Positions 10,021 through 18,356 of a stretch of 64,000 nucleotides of DNA are shown piece by piece. The DNA is from JBKQVT01 sp963727245. GTDB taxonomy: Bacteria > Planctomycetota > Planctomycetia > Pirellulales > Thermoguttaceae. Position numbers and translations under genes: made by a program. The stretch covers positions 62,001 through 126,000 of the forward strand of contig CAVSFO010000001.1 of assembly GCA_963727245.1 (NCBI GenBank), read 5' to 3'. Every line of letters starts with the position of its first letter. Position 1 is the stretch's first letter. Below the pieces are notes generated by a model, which saw only the letters and a list, made by a program, of their open reading frames with translations, made no database searches and was not told where the DNA came from.

Positions 10021-10254
10021 TCAGGATCGTCGCCGGGCGGGGTCGCGAGGCGGGGCCCGTCCACGTCCGGTTTGCCTCTTTTGCCCCTCACGCCCCCCGC
10101 TGGAGTGGTTGTCTTTGCCGCCTGGAGTTCAAAAATGTAGGCACAAGGATCATGGGCGACTGGCCGTCTTGCGATGGCAACGAGGAGTAAGGACCGGGTC
10201 GCCTGTCATGTACGGTGGTTTGTGTTTCCCTTTTTTACACAGGAGGATTGAGTC

Positions 10255-10680
10255 ATGCGACGTTTAGGAACGGTGTTTGCCGTGCTGGCTTTGCTGTGGT
10301 TTGCCGTGCCGGAGCCGGCTTCCGCCTTCTTCGGGCGGTGCGGGCGGCGATGCTGCTGCCAATCGTGTTGCAGCACTTGCGGCACGTCGTCCTGCACCTC
10401 GTGCGGGTCGAGTTGCGGATCGTGCGGCACATGCGGTTGCCGCAGCACCTGCGGCAGTTGTGGTTGCCGCAGCACCTGCGGCAGTTGCGGTTGCGGCAGC
10501 ACCTGCGGCAGTTGCGGATGCAACTCCTGTATGGGCGGCACGGTGGCTCCTGGTACGCCGACCACGGCGCCGAGCCCGCCGCCAGCCATGGCGCCAACCG
10601 CGCCGCCGGCCCTGGCGCCGGCCCCGCCGTCAACCACGCCGTCGGCCACGGCGCCCACCCCGACGCCAAGCGTGAAATAG
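10255..10680 (+). CDS. Cys-rich secreted repeat protein
   Basis: A strong AGGAGG lies just upstream of ATG 10255. The product has a signal peptide (MRRLGTVFAVLALLWFAVPE, then PASA) followed by about 23 cysteines in 75 residues. These include three or more copies of a nine-residue unit CGCRSTCGS (27-bp DNA repeat, 10410-10530). The tail is Ala/Pro/Thr-rich (TAPSPPPAMAPTAPPALAPA). I do not recognise a named family. The density and spacing of CxC/CxxC pairs suggest metal binding or a disulfide-rich surface or spore-coat-like protein. The upstream 10021-10254 shows no gene. Confidence 0.6.
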   Translation: MRRLGTVFAVLALLWFAVPEPASAFFGRCGRRCCCQSCCSTCGTSSCTSCGSSCGSCGTCGCRSTCGSCGCRSTCGSCGCGSTCGSCGCNSCMGGTVAPGTPTTAPSPPPAMAPTAPPALAPAPPSTTPSATAPTPTPSVK

Positions 10681-10810
10681 CCACCGCTTCGCCGCCATCG
10701 GAAGGGGTGAAGGACAGCGGGAAGCGCGGGCGGGCAAGGATTTTGCCGCGGCCAGCGGGTTGAATCCCGTGCGGGCGCACGCCGTGCAAACGGGCCGGCC
10801 AGCGCAGCGG

Positions 10811-11239
10811 TTAGCGGTGATACCCGCCCCAGCCGCCGCCGTGCCAATAGCCGCCGTAACCGCCGCCGATGAAGATTCCACCCCCGTAATACGGATACGG
10901 GTAACCATATCCGTAAGGGTAGGGAGCGTAGTATGGCTGCGGAGCGACGTACTGGTAGGGGTAGGCGGGGACGGCGGCCTGCACGGGCGTGCCGGGGTTG
11001 ACCCATTGGCCGTTGACATAGCACAGCCAATGATTGTCCGGCGTCCAGTACCACCAATAGCCGTTATAGAACCGGTAGCGTGACGAATCGACGCCGGCGG
11101 CGGGGCCGGGGGCTGCCGTGCCCGCATCGGTCGGGGCAGGGGCGGCTAGCGCGGGCTGAGGGTCGGCCGCGCGGGCTGTGCCGGCCGGCAAGGCCGTCGC
11201 GATCAATCCTGCCGCAAGAGCAATGATTAAGTGCTTCAT
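10811..11239 (-). CDS. Secreted Tyr/Gly/Pro-rich protein
   Basis: The start at 11239 gives a signal peptide (MKHLIIALAAGLIATALPAG, then TARAA). An Ala/Pro linker leads to a short ordered block (YRFYNGYWWYWTPDNHWLCY, VNGQWVNPG) and a low-complexity C-terminus of YPY, YGYG and GGGYGGY runs ending in GGYHR. The W-Y-W-x-x-D-N-x-W block is common in small secreted planctomycete proteins. It is probably a cell-envelope component; no enzymatic role is visible. The gene is intact. Confidence 0.65.
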   Translation of the reverse strand: MKHLIIALAAGLIATALPAGTARAADPQPALAAPAPTDAGTAAPGPAAGVDSSRYRFYNGYWWYWTPDNHWLCYVNGQWVNPGTPVQAAVPAYPYQYVAPQPYYAPYPYGYGYPYPYYGGGIFIGGGYGGYWHGGGWGGYHR

Positions 11240-11296
11240 GGTTCGAGTATCCTCCTGAATTGTGGTGACAGACTATCCCGCCACCGGCCGCTTGAG

Positions 11297-11950
11297 TCAA
11301 GGCCAATATTGCAGGCCCGCCGGCCACTTCGCCGCGAGATTCGCCGCCGCGTCCCAGAGGAATTTCACCCCGAAGGCCAGCAGGGCCACGGCACAGAGCA
11401 TGAAGACGATCCGCTGGGCCCGGCGGCCGAAAAACTCCGCACCGTGGAAGGCCGCCAGCGACAACAGGTCCAGCCACACCAAGTCGCACAACCAGTGGAC
11501 CACGGCAAACAGTCCCAGGGCCAGGATTCCAAAGGCCATCGCCTGAGTGACCATTGCCAGTCCCACGGTGAACCACCAGAGAATGAAGTAGGGGTTGGCC
11601 CCGGTCAGGATGACGCCGGTGAAGAAGGGATGGTGGTGGACTTGGGCCGTGGGGCCGTGGCCGAGGGTCGGCAGGTTCCAGAGGAGTTCTCCGCCCATGA
11701 GCAGGAGGAAGAGGCCGCCGGCGATGCCGATGGCCGCCTTGGCGGCGGGGAAGGCGAGGAAGGCGCCGACGCCGGCGGCCAGGAGGAAGACCAGGGGGAA
11801 CTCGACGACGCCGTGGCCGGTGGCGATCCAAGCCCCGGCATGGCGCGATCGGGCCCCGGCGGCCAGGGTGGCGGCGGTAACCGGCCCCGGGGCCATGACG
11901 CCGGAGAGCGAGATGACCACTACGGAAAGAAGAAAAGCCAACAAGGCCAT
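11297..11950 (-). CDS. LysE-family amino acid/metabolite exporter
   Basis: The product has 217 residues and about six hydrophobic segments. The N-terminus MALLAFLLSVVVISLSGVMA followed by PGPVTAATLAAGARSRHAGA contains the conserved G-x-x-x-P-G-P of LysE/RhtB exporters. The centre (TGVILTGANPYFILWWFTVG) carries the second conserved N-P block. These are inner-membrane proteins that export amino acids or related small molecules using the proton gradient. The substrate cannot be told from sequence. Length matches the family and no frame change is present. Confidence 0.85.
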   Translation of the reverse strand: MALLAFLLSVVVISLSGVMAPGPVTAATLAAGARSRHAGAWIATGHGVVEFPLVFLLAAGVGAFLAFPAAKAAIGIAGGLFLLLMGGELLWNLPTLGHGPTAQVHHHPFFTGVILTGANPYFILWWFTVGLAMVTQAMAFGILALGLFAVVHWLCDLVWLDLLSLAAFHGAEFFGRRAQRIVFMLCAVALLAFGVKFLWDAAANLAAKWPAGLQYWP

Positions 11951-12137
11951 GGAAGTCGCGCCGCTTGCCGAAAGTCCGCCCAGGGGGAGGCCGCAACCTT
12001 CAGTCTACGGCCTGGGGGATGGAAAGCAAGGTTGTGATAGTGTGATCCTTGCGGCGAGCGAACGTTACATGCCGCTTCAATTCCCACCGGGCGCCGCCGG
12101 TGGGCGTGGGAGGGCCGGCTCCGCTTCCGGCGGAGGT

Positions 12138-13103
12138 TTATCCCCGTGGACGAAAGAGCAGCACCGCATAGGAAAGGATGAGCACGGCCAGGGCCGTGCA
12201 GTTGGTCCAGTTGATCCGATGCCGGTGGACCGGCTGGAATTCTTCCCACGCCTTCCACGCCTTCTCGTCGCCGGTGAACAAGCCGCGGAATATCTCCGGT
12301 GGCAGATCGATAGGGATGCTCCAAACGCTCCCGTCGGAAAACACGGCGTTTGCCCCGGCGACTTCATCCTGGAAGAAGAATCCGCCGGGGGTTATATCGC
12401 GGCTGGAAATGCTCAGACCCGATCCATCGCCGACGCCGCGGCATGCCTCCTCCAGCGTGAAGTCCTTCGGTTCCATCCAATTGATATTGGAATTGGCCAC
12501 CTCAACGACCATCAGCCGCGGCGGCTTCCCCGTGGTGCAGTGGTCGTCCCACACGGTCCCGGGGCCAGTGACGGCGACGTAGCTGGTCGTGGGGCGATCT
12601 TTGAGCGACCGATCCGACGGACATCGAAATAACGACAGTTTCAGACCGGCCAACTTGCTGTTGTTCGGGCCGTTCCACGGTTCGTGAACACTGTATGCGC
12701 GGTACGAGTCGCTACGTTCCAGGTAGGGCAAAATGAGCGTCCGCCAACTGTGCATGGCATTGCCTTGCTTATCGGCAACAGCAGCGGGCGGAAGACGGCC
12801 GTACGTCTGCTCGTAGTTCAGCAGTGCAAGGCCGATCTGCTTTAGGTTACTGATGCAAGTCACGCGCCTGGCAGCCTCCCGGACGGTCTGAAACCGTGGT
12901 GGCAGCAGTCCGAGCAGGCAGAGCCCACACAGTAGGACGAGGAGCAAAAGTGGGAGGTGCCTCCTCAGTTCCGGGCTGCGGTAGAACGCCGCGATGAGCA
13001 GCAGGATTGCCGCAACGGGAATCCCCCACGGTGCACCGAACACCGCCAGCGAGGCCCAGACGACCACGAACGCCAACAGCAGCGTCGAAAGCCGGTATTG
13101 CAT
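12138..13103 (-). CDS. DUF1559 domain protein with membrane anchors
   Basis: I choose the start at 13103 (MQYRLSTLLLAFVVVW), which follows a GGAAGGG six bases upstream; an alternative ATG is at 13139. Two or three N-terminal membrane segments precede the DUF1559 block (RRVTCISNLKQIGLALLNYE, YGRLPPAAVADKQGNAMHSW, LKLSLFRCPSDRS). The C-terminus has the usual A-N-A-V-F-S-D-G-S-V-W motif and then one further membrane segment. DUF1559 proteins are greatly expanded in planctomycetes and usually have pilin-like N-termini; this one lacks that peptide. Its function is unknown. It supports the planctomycete assignment. Confidence 0.8.
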   Translation of the reverse strand: MQYRLSTLLLAFVVVWASLAVFGAPWGIPVAAILLLIAAFYRSPELRRHLPLLLLVLLCGLCLLGLLPPRFQTVREAARRVTCISNLKQIGLALLNYEQTYGRLPPAAVADKQGNAMHSWRTLILPYLERSDSYRAYSVHEPWNGPNNSKLAGLKLSLFRCPSDRSLKDRPTTSYVAVTGPGTVWDDHCTTGKPPRLMVVEVANSNINWMEPKDFTLEEACRGVGDGSGLSISSRDITPGGFFFQDEVAGANAVFSDGSVWSIPIDLPPEIFRGLFTGDEKAWKAWEEFQPVHRHRINWTNCTALAVLILSYAVLLFRPRG

Positions 13104-13316
13104 CTGCCCTTCCTCTCCAGGCCGCTTTGGAACCGCCATTATATCGCCGCCTCGGAGGCCGAGAAGGCAGCCGGGTGAGCCCGTGCCGCGCCGGCCGCGG
13201 CCTTCCGCGGACGTGCGCCACTGCCGCTGGGGGCCGAACGGGGCTATAATACCGATTCCAAGCCACAACCAGACGGGGAGGCTTTCTCCCGGCAAAACCC
13301 AGACAACAAGGAGAAC

Positions 13317-14246
13317 ATGATGCGGCCTTCAACTCAACGGTGGTCGGTAGCGGGCGTGGCGCTGGCAGCCCTGGCGGGATGGCAGTCCGCTGCGGCCACG
13401 GCCGCCGCGGCGGCCGACAACGCCGCCGGCGCCGCCGCCATGCCCAATCCGTTCTACGCCTATTGCGTGGGCATCGGCACCGACAAGGAATCCGCCACCC
13501 TCAAGGGCCAACTCGAATTGGCCCCCATGCTGGCTGACCTGGGTTACGCGGGGATGGCCCACGTCGGCCTCGACGGCGCGATGGAGATGCTCGAGACATT
13601 GGAGAAACACAACCAGAAGCTCGTGGCGGTGTACACCGAACTGATTGTCGACCCCGGCGATCGCGGCTACGATCCGCGGCTGAAACAGCTCATTCCCAAG
13701 CTCAAAGGGCATGGCACCCTCGTGTGGCTGGTGGTCAACAGCAGGAAGTACAAGCCCTCGTCGACCGGGGGCGACGCGCGTGCGGTCGAACTGCTGCGGG
13801 AAATCGCCGGGATCGCCCAGCAGTCCGGCGTGGCCGTCTCGCTGTATCCGCACAAGGGCACCTATAGCGAGCGGATGGAAGACGTGGTGCGGCTGGCGAA
13901 GAAAACCGATCGGCCCAACGTCGGCGTGACCTTCACCATGTGCCATTTCCTGGCGGTCGACGACGCCAAGAACCTGGACCGCGTGCTGGAGATGGCTCGA
14001 CCCTACCTGACGATGGTCACCATCAACGGCACCTCGGGCTACGCCTCGGGGAAGCTGGCCAGTTGGATTCAGGTGTTGGGCGACGGCACGTTCGACGTCG
14101 GCGCCGTGCTCAAGACCCTGCGGAAGCTGGACTACCGCGGACCGATCGGCATCATCGCTTACGGCATCAAGGGAGATCGCCGCGCGATTCTCGGCCGCTC
14201 GATCAAGGCGTGGAAGAAGCTTTCGGCCGAAGCCGCGGGGAGGTAA
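13317..14246 (+). CDS. Secreted sugar-phosphate isomerase/epimerase-like TIM-barrel protein
   Basis: A signal-like N-terminus (MMRPSTQRWSVAGVALAALA) and Ala-rich linker lead into a xylose-isomerase-like TIM barrel. Landmarks are LAPMLADLGYAGMAHVGLDG, VAVYTELIVDP, VAVSLYPHKGTYSERMED and NVGVTFTMCHFLAVDD, and then YRGPIGIIAYGIKGD. The P-H-K/T-M-C-H positions correspond to metal ligands in the AP-endonuclease-2 superfamily. Planctomycetes have many such exported proteins, thought to act on sugars; the substrate is unknown. The gene is intact, ends 200 bases before the integrated element and starts after a gap whose only feature is a TATAAT at about 13245. Confidence 0.8.
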   Translation: MMRPSTQRWSVAGVALAALAGWQSAAATAAAAADNAAGAAAMPNPFYAYCVGIGTDKESATLKGQLELAPMLADLGYAGMAHVGLDGAMEMLETLEKHNQKLVAVYTELIVDPGDRGYDPRLKQLIPKLKGHGTLVWLVVNSRKYKPSSTGGDARAVELLREIAGIAQQSGVAVSLYPHKGTYSERMEDVVRLAKKTDRPNVGVTFTMCHFLAVDDAKNLDRVLEMARPYLTMVTINGTSGYASGKLASWIQVLGDGTFDVGAVLKTLRKLDYRGPIGIIAYGIKGDRRAILGRSIKAWKKLSAEAAGR

Positions 14247-14424
14247 TCGTGGGAGAGGCTTTCCGCCGCTGGTATCGCCCGCTGCCAAAATTGAGGGCCG
14301 GCGGCGTTGTCTTACGTGCTACTGGCGTTTCCGTTATGCAGAACTCTCCGCCGGCCCGCGTAGTTTGGTCTTAGGTCTTCGGTCTTAGGACTTAGGGTTG
14401 GGTTCCGAGCCAAGACCCAAGTCC

Positions 14425-14447
14425 CCGTGGCGAAATTTTCGCCACGG
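14425..14447 (-). terminator. Hairpin at left edge of element (ancestral tRNA terminator)
   Basis: CCGTGGCG and CGCCACGG pair around AAATTTT immediately beyond the left tRNA-derived repeat. Read on the minus strand, it lies where the terminator of the original tRNA-Asp gene would have been before the element inserted. Confidence 0.5.
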
Positions 14448-14448
14448 C

Positions 14449-14496
14449 CGAGCGAGGACGACGGGAATCGAACCCGCAACCTTCGGATCGACAGTC
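14449..14496 (-). repeat. attL: 48-bp copy of the tRNA-Asp 3' portion
   Basis: It is identical over 48 bases to 23443-23490 and ends abruptly after ...GATCGACAGTC. It covers the anticodon arm to the 3' end of tRNA-Asp plus four flanking bases, but lacks the D-arm and the 5' acceptor strand, so it is not a functional tRNA gene. Confidence 0.9.
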
Positions 14497-14554
14497 AACC
14501 GGCGATGAGTTGCAACCCGCAAAGCTACAAGACCTTACGGCAACCACTTCGCCG

Positions 14555-14576
14555 GTTTGCACCAGGGTTTGCACCA
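14555..14576. repeat. Paired GTTTGCACCA repeats near left end
   Basis: GTTTGCACCA occurs at 14555-14564 and 14567-14576, a 12-bp period, 59 bases inside attL. The same pair with the same period lies near the right end (23273-23294). They are candidate integrase arm-binding sites. Confidence 0.5.
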
Positions 14577-14630
14577 GCAACCTCGAAAACGCAAACGCCG
14601 ACGCGCTCGACGCCGACCAGGGCAGTATAG

Positions 14631-14837
14631 GCGAACGGCTCGACGCCGACCAGGGGACCGAAGACGAAGCGGCCGACGGCCGACCCGCTGGCGAAGCTCG
14701 CCGCCGCCGTGCTGAGTCTCTCGCCGGCCGACCGCGAACGGCTCGCCGCCATGCTCACCGGGCACCAGGGGGAAGCCGAAGGAAAAGCCGACCTGCCCCC
14801 GGCTCTTGGGTCCTCCCGGAGGGAGAAACCGAATTGA
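14631..14837 (+). CDS. Small hypothetical protein of the element (5' end unclear)
   Basis: The frame is open from the in-frame TAG at 14628 to TGA 14835-14837. It contains a convincing helical peptide (DPLAKLAAAVLSLSPADRER, then LAAMLTG). There is no ATG in frame, so the start is probably hidden by a frame change or lies in the att region. It is unrecognised. Confidence 0.3.
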   Translation, partial: ANGSTPTRGPKTKRPTADPLAKLAAAVLSLSPADRERLAAMLTGHQGEAEGKADLPPALGSSRREKPN

Positions 14838-14908
14838 CGGTTGTGGGAACAGTAACCGGGGGTGAGAGAGTTTGTTTTCAGGCTGACCACCGCAACGGAG
14901 AACATGGG

Positions 14909-15249
14909 ATGAACGGCAACGGCACACCGGAACGGCGAAGACCTATCGAACGCGAATACCTGGCAACCCTCAACGCGGTGGTATCGCTCGACAAGTGGCG
15001 GGCAATCTGCGAGAAGGCTGCTGACGCCGCCCTTGCCGGGGACGCCCGGGCGCGGGAGTGGCTTTCCAAGTGGCTCTTGGCGACGGAAAGCCGGCCGTTG
15101 ACCGTGCTGGCCGCCGAAGAATCGGACGCCGCCCCGGAAGCCGTCGCCGACGCCGAAGTGACAGCGCGCGGGAACGAATCGAACTGGGCCGTCGGGCCGA
15201 CGAACAAAACCGGCTGCTCTTGGAATCGCTCTGTTCCGGGAGGGCGTGA
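14909..15249 (+). CDS. Hypothetical helical protein of the element
   Basis: ATG 14909 opens MNGNGTPERRRPIEREYLAT, then LNAVVSLDKWRAICEKAADA and ALAGDARAREWLSKWLLATE. A frame change near 15170 joins it to ERIELGRRADEQNRLLLESL and a stop at 15247-15249. The W-R-x-I-x-x-K-A-x-x-x-A-x-x-G-D-x-x-A-R-x-W-L pattern recurs in small planctomycete proteins found near mobile genes. Its function is unknown. It ends 41 bases before the zinc-ribbon gene. Confidence 0.5.
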
Positions 15250-15290
15250 GGTGCACGGGCTGGCGATTTTGGCAAAAAGTGGGGCCGAAC

Positions 15291-15775
15291 ATGGGCGGGC
15301 CGGGTAGCGGGGACTGGTTTCGGACGGCAAAGAAGACAACCGCCGAAGACTCCCTGGCACTGGGGATCGGCGAGTTTCGGGGACATATCTTCCCGACTTC
15401 CGCAGGCACCGTCACTTGGACCAGGGCCGGAACTGTAATGGCTTCCATCGGCTATTCCGTCACCTGGGAATCCGGGCCGACGTTGACCTTGCACTACCGC
15501 CGGGGCGAAACGGACGTTCGCCTACCGATACCCTTGCAAGGGACCTTTCCGGCGTTGGGCGGGCTCCGCTTGTGGTTCACCTGCCCCTTGAACGCGTCCG
15601 GGGTGCCGTGCGAACGGTCGGGTCGGCAAGCTCTATCTGCCGCCGGGGGTTCGCTACTTCGGCTGCCGCCATTGCCACAATCTGACCTACCCGAAGCTCG
15701 CAAGAGGCGCACAAGACGGAACGGCTGTTTGCATGGCTCGATTCCCGCCTTCGCATTCGGGAGGAAAACCGGTAA
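15291..15775 (+). CDS. Conserved MGGPGSG zinc-ribbon protein of mobile elements
   Basis: The N-terminus MGGPGSGDWFRTAKKTTAED is the hallmark of a conserved hypothetical family I associate with bacterial mobile elements. The body is beta-rich (TASIGYSV-like VMASIGYSVTWESGPTLTLH). The C-terminal part, reached through frame changes near 15620 and 15715, has C-x-x-C pairs in GLRLWFTCPL, GVPCE and YFGCRHCHNLTY, then a helix ending in SRLRIREENR. A zinc ribbon that binds DNA is likely but unproven. About 160 residues, usual for the family. Confidence 0.6.
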
Positions 15776-15902
15776 AGTAAGAACATCGGGACGGTTGTGC
15801 CGGGTGGCCACCTGGACAACCAAGCGGCCCGGGCCGGCCAGCGCATTATTCGCCTTTCTCGCCGCCAGCCCGGGCCGACCCGTACAACGAAAGGCGAAAT
15901 CA

Positions 15903-16950
15903 TGTACGCCCCTTCTCTGACCGAAGCGGTTTGCGGCGCTGTCTTGACGGCGGCACACGGTTTGCCAGGCGGGGGAGTGGTCTGGCCCCGGCTTCTCTTG
16001 GGGCAACCTTGCGATACAACTGGCCGGACTCGACGCTTGGCTCTTGCGAACAAATGCCCTGTCTGACCGCGTTGCCGAGTTGCGTGCCGTCCACAATACC
16101 GCCCCGGAACCGATTGGTGGGGAAGACGCCGCCAGCTACCACGAAATGGGGCGGACTCTTGCCCGCGATCTGTGCATGGCCGTTCGCTTCGCAGTCAAGC
16201 CCTTGCGGGCCTTGAACCGGCGTGGGAACCGATGCCGGACGCCGCCGACTTAGAGGCACACAGCCCCGGAGTGCTCGCTATCCTTCGGGAGAACGCCCCG
16301 CGATTCAATGGATATCGCCGGCTGATGGCACTGATTGAAAACGAGGCCGCACGGGCTGCAAAAGAGGCCGCTGCCGGCGGCTCACCGGCCGACTCGCCGG
16401 GCACCACCGGGGACCTTATCGAGCGATTGCTTGCCGGGTCGGACAATGTGCGACTGTCTGACAATGACAACGCCTTTCTTTGCGCATCTACGCAACCGGG
16501 GAATCGTCCAACGTGTATGCAATTGGCTGGCAGGGAACGGAACCCGCTGGCGAAGCTCAGACTCATTCGGGACTTCAACCGGAACTTGAAAGGTGCTCTG
16601 GCACCGCCGGCACCGGACCAGGCGAACGGCAACGCCGGCTCGACGCCGCCGACCGCCAAGCCGGAGCAAGGCGAAGGGAACGACAAGGCCGCCGCCGACA
16701 AGACGAAATCAGCGAACTTGAAAGCAAGACCCCGCCGCTTGATAGAGGCTCGGGCAAGTGGGTCAATAACAAACGCCGCCGCCGATCCTTGAAGGAGTGG
16801 AAACCCGAACGCTCGCCGACTATCGAACTCAGGGTATCAAGAAACGCCGAGGAAACTTTTGGACGCGACAAGGACGGCCGAATATGGCGACGGGAAGGAA
16901 CCCCGCGTTCTCACCCCTGGTATCTTCGCTTGACACTTCGGGCAAAGTGA
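15903..16950 (+). CDS. Hypothetical element protein with C-terminal helix-turn-helix (frameshifted)
   Basis: ATG 15903 gives MYAPSLTEAVCGAVLTAAHG. Following frame changes near 15990, 16220 and 16490 the product reads NLAIQLAGLDAWLLRTNALS, SYHEMGRTLARDLCMAVRFA and LRENAPRFNGYRRLMALIEN. The C-terminus (SGKWVNNKRAAAIL, then ETRTLADYRTQGIK and FGRDKDGRIWRREGTPRSHP) looks like an excisionase/MerR-type winged helix. It probably binds DNA, perhaps as a regulator of the element. A strong hairpin terminator follows at 16973. I do not recognise the N-terminal two thirds. Confidence 0.45.
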
Positions 16951-16972
16951 ATACGCACCGAGAACCGTCGAA

Positions 16973-16995
16973 AAAACCGTCGATTCGACGGTTTT
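16973..16995 (+). terminator. Rho-independent-type terminator
   Basis: AAAACCGTCGA is followed almost directly by TCGACGGTTTT, an 11-bp near-continuous hairpin ending in T's just after the HTH gene. It separates the first gene set of the element from the excisionase-to-integrase operon. Confidence 0.65.
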
Positions 16996-17031
16996 GACGA
17001 TTCGGCGCATAAGCCTTGTATTGAAATGATT

Positions 17032-17079
17032 CCCGTAGACAGGCAAGCAATGGGCTTGCCGCGAATCCTTCACTACGGG
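17032..17079 (+). promoter_or_regulatory. Nested hairpin leader before the excisionase gene
   Basis: CCCGTAG at 17032-17038 pairs with CTACGGG at 17073-17079. Inside it, GGCAAGC pairs with GCTTGCC around a four-base loop. The structure ends ten bases before ATG 17090 and is followed by a T-rich AGTTTTAG. It could be an attenuator or a protein-binding leader controlling the replication/integration operon. Confidence 0.4.
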
Positions 17080-17089
17080 AGTTTTAGCA

Positions 17090-17321
17090 ATGACTACTGT
17101 TCTCACGCCGGCCGACGCTTCGGCCAAGCTGCTTGACGTGCAAGCCGTCGCCGAATATGCTCGGCTGCTCGCCTCGGCACGTCTACCGCCTTTCCGACGC
17201 CGGCCGGATGCCGGCCCCCGTCAAGCTCGGCTCTCTGGTCCGCTGGTCCGCTGCCGCAATCCGGGAGTGGATTGACCAGGGCTGTCCCTCCGTTCGCAAC
17301 ATGAAAGGGGCTGGCCGATGA
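17090..17321 (+). CDS. xis: Excisionase / AlpA-type DNA-binding protein (frameshifted)
   Basis: The start at 17090 reads MTTVLTPADASAKLLDVQAV and then, after one extra base near 17155, MLGCSPRHVYRLSDAGRMPA followed by PVKLGSLVRWSAAAIREWID. This is the standard helix-turn-helix of excisionases and AlpA-like regulators (L-x-C-S-x-R-x-V-Y-R-L-x-D-x-G-x-M-P-x-P-x-K-x-G-x-x-x-R-W). Such proteins bend DNA and steer tyrosine integrases towards excision. The stop overlaps the next start as ATGA at 17318. It is the first gene of the operon that ends with the integrase, as expected for a recombination directionality factor. Confidence 0.7.
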
Positions 17322-17846
17322 GTGCCGCTCACGACCAAGTGCAAGCCGTGCCGCTGTGGCGCGGCCGAAGGCGAACGGCTGAAGGCCGACGCCTTGCCCT
17401 GTTGGAAGCTCGCCGGGAAGTCTACATTCGCCGTGGCCGTCGGGCGCTGCTGACAGGCAATGCTCGACGGAACGGCACCGCGACGGCTGACGATGTTCGG
17501 GCCGCCGTGGAACTGCCGCCCGAAATCGACCCGCGCTGTCTGGGATCCGTGCCCGGGCCGGCTCGCCTATGACGAGCATTATCCGGCACCGCTGGCTTCG
17601 TCCGCTCGACTCGGCCCGAACGTCATGCCAGCTGGCTGCAAGTTTGGCGAACTGGCCGACCGCGCCGCCGCCGTGCGCTGGCTGGCCGATCATCCCGACT
17701 TGCCGGACCCGGGCGACGATGACCAGGGCGACGGCTCGCAAGGTTTTCTTTTCCATCCAAACCACAAAGAACCGAACCCCGACGGTTGCCGCCGCCGGCG
17801 CTGCCTGGAATGGAGTAATACCCATGACTCGAAAATCTCTATCTGA
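17318..17846 (+). CDS. Hypothetical element protein (frameshifted)
   Basis: It starts in an ATGA overlap with the excisionase gene. The readable segments are RRLALLEARREVYIRRGRRA, GTATADDVRAAVELPPEIDP and RCLGSVPG. After frame changes around 17450, 17570 and 17630 the segments are FVRSTRPERHASWLQVW and LADRAAAVRWLADHPDLPDP. The alternation of a helical bundle with a D-D-V-R-x-A-V-x-L-P-P-x-I-D-P-R segment suggests a small winged-helix-like protein. I know no function; similar proteins accompany primase genes in planctomycete elements, from memory only. Confidence 0.4.
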
Positions 17847-18356
17847 CATTCTACGCAATGGGGACCGTGAAAGTCTATCCCGGGCATGGGGCGAAACCAA
17901 AGCCGCCGAAGACTTCGCGCCGCTGCCGTCGGGCGAATACGTCGCCCGGATCGTCGGCGGGGAACTATTCACCAGCAAGACCAAGGGCACGCCGTGCTAC
18001 AAGCTGACCTTCCGGGTGCTTGAAGGCGACACACCAGGCCGGCAATTCTGGCATGACGTTTGGCTGACGCCGGCCGCGCTGCCGATGGCGAAGCGGGACC
18101 TTGCAAGCTCGGGGTGACGGCGCTGGAACAACTGGAACGGCCGCTGCCGCCGGGAATCCGCTGCCGGGTGAAGCTCGTCCTTCGCCGGGATGATGACGGC
18201 AACGAATACAACCGGGTGAAGACGTTTGACGTTGTCGGGATCGACCCGCCGGAAGCCGACGCCTTCGCGCCGGCCGACGCGGCACCTCGGCCGGGCCGGC
18301 ACCGGCAACCCCAAGCCGCCGACGGATCGGCAGGGGGTGACGATGACGACTTCTGA
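17824..18356 (+). CDS. DUF669-like protein (candidate ssDNA-associated)
   Basis: The start MTRKSLSDILRNGDRESLSR at 17824 leads to APLPSGEYVARIVGGELFTS, KTKGTPCYKLTFRVLEGDTP and GRQFWHDVWLTPAALPMAKR. After a frame change near 18110 it reads TALEQLERPLPPGIRCRVKL, RDDDGNEYNRVKTFDVV and an acidic Ala-rich tail. The P-x-G-x-Y-x-A-x-I...K-G-T-P-x-Y-x-L-x-F-x-V-L-x-G...G-R-x-x-W pattern is that of DUF669 proteins, found next to phage and plasmid replication genes and suspected to bind single-stranded DNA. Its place directly before the primase supports that role. Confidence 0.6.

Noticed and set aside
10410..10530. Evenly spaced repeats resembling a CRISPR array
   Set aside because: The 27-bp repeats are in frame within a secreted Cys-rich protein, have no unique spacers, and no cas genes are present.
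14427..14630. Truncated integrase or a gene spanning attL (GNRTRNLRID...)
   Set aside because: The GNRTRNLRID peptide is simply the tRNA-derived att sequence translated; the same peptide appears at attR. It is not evidence for a protein.
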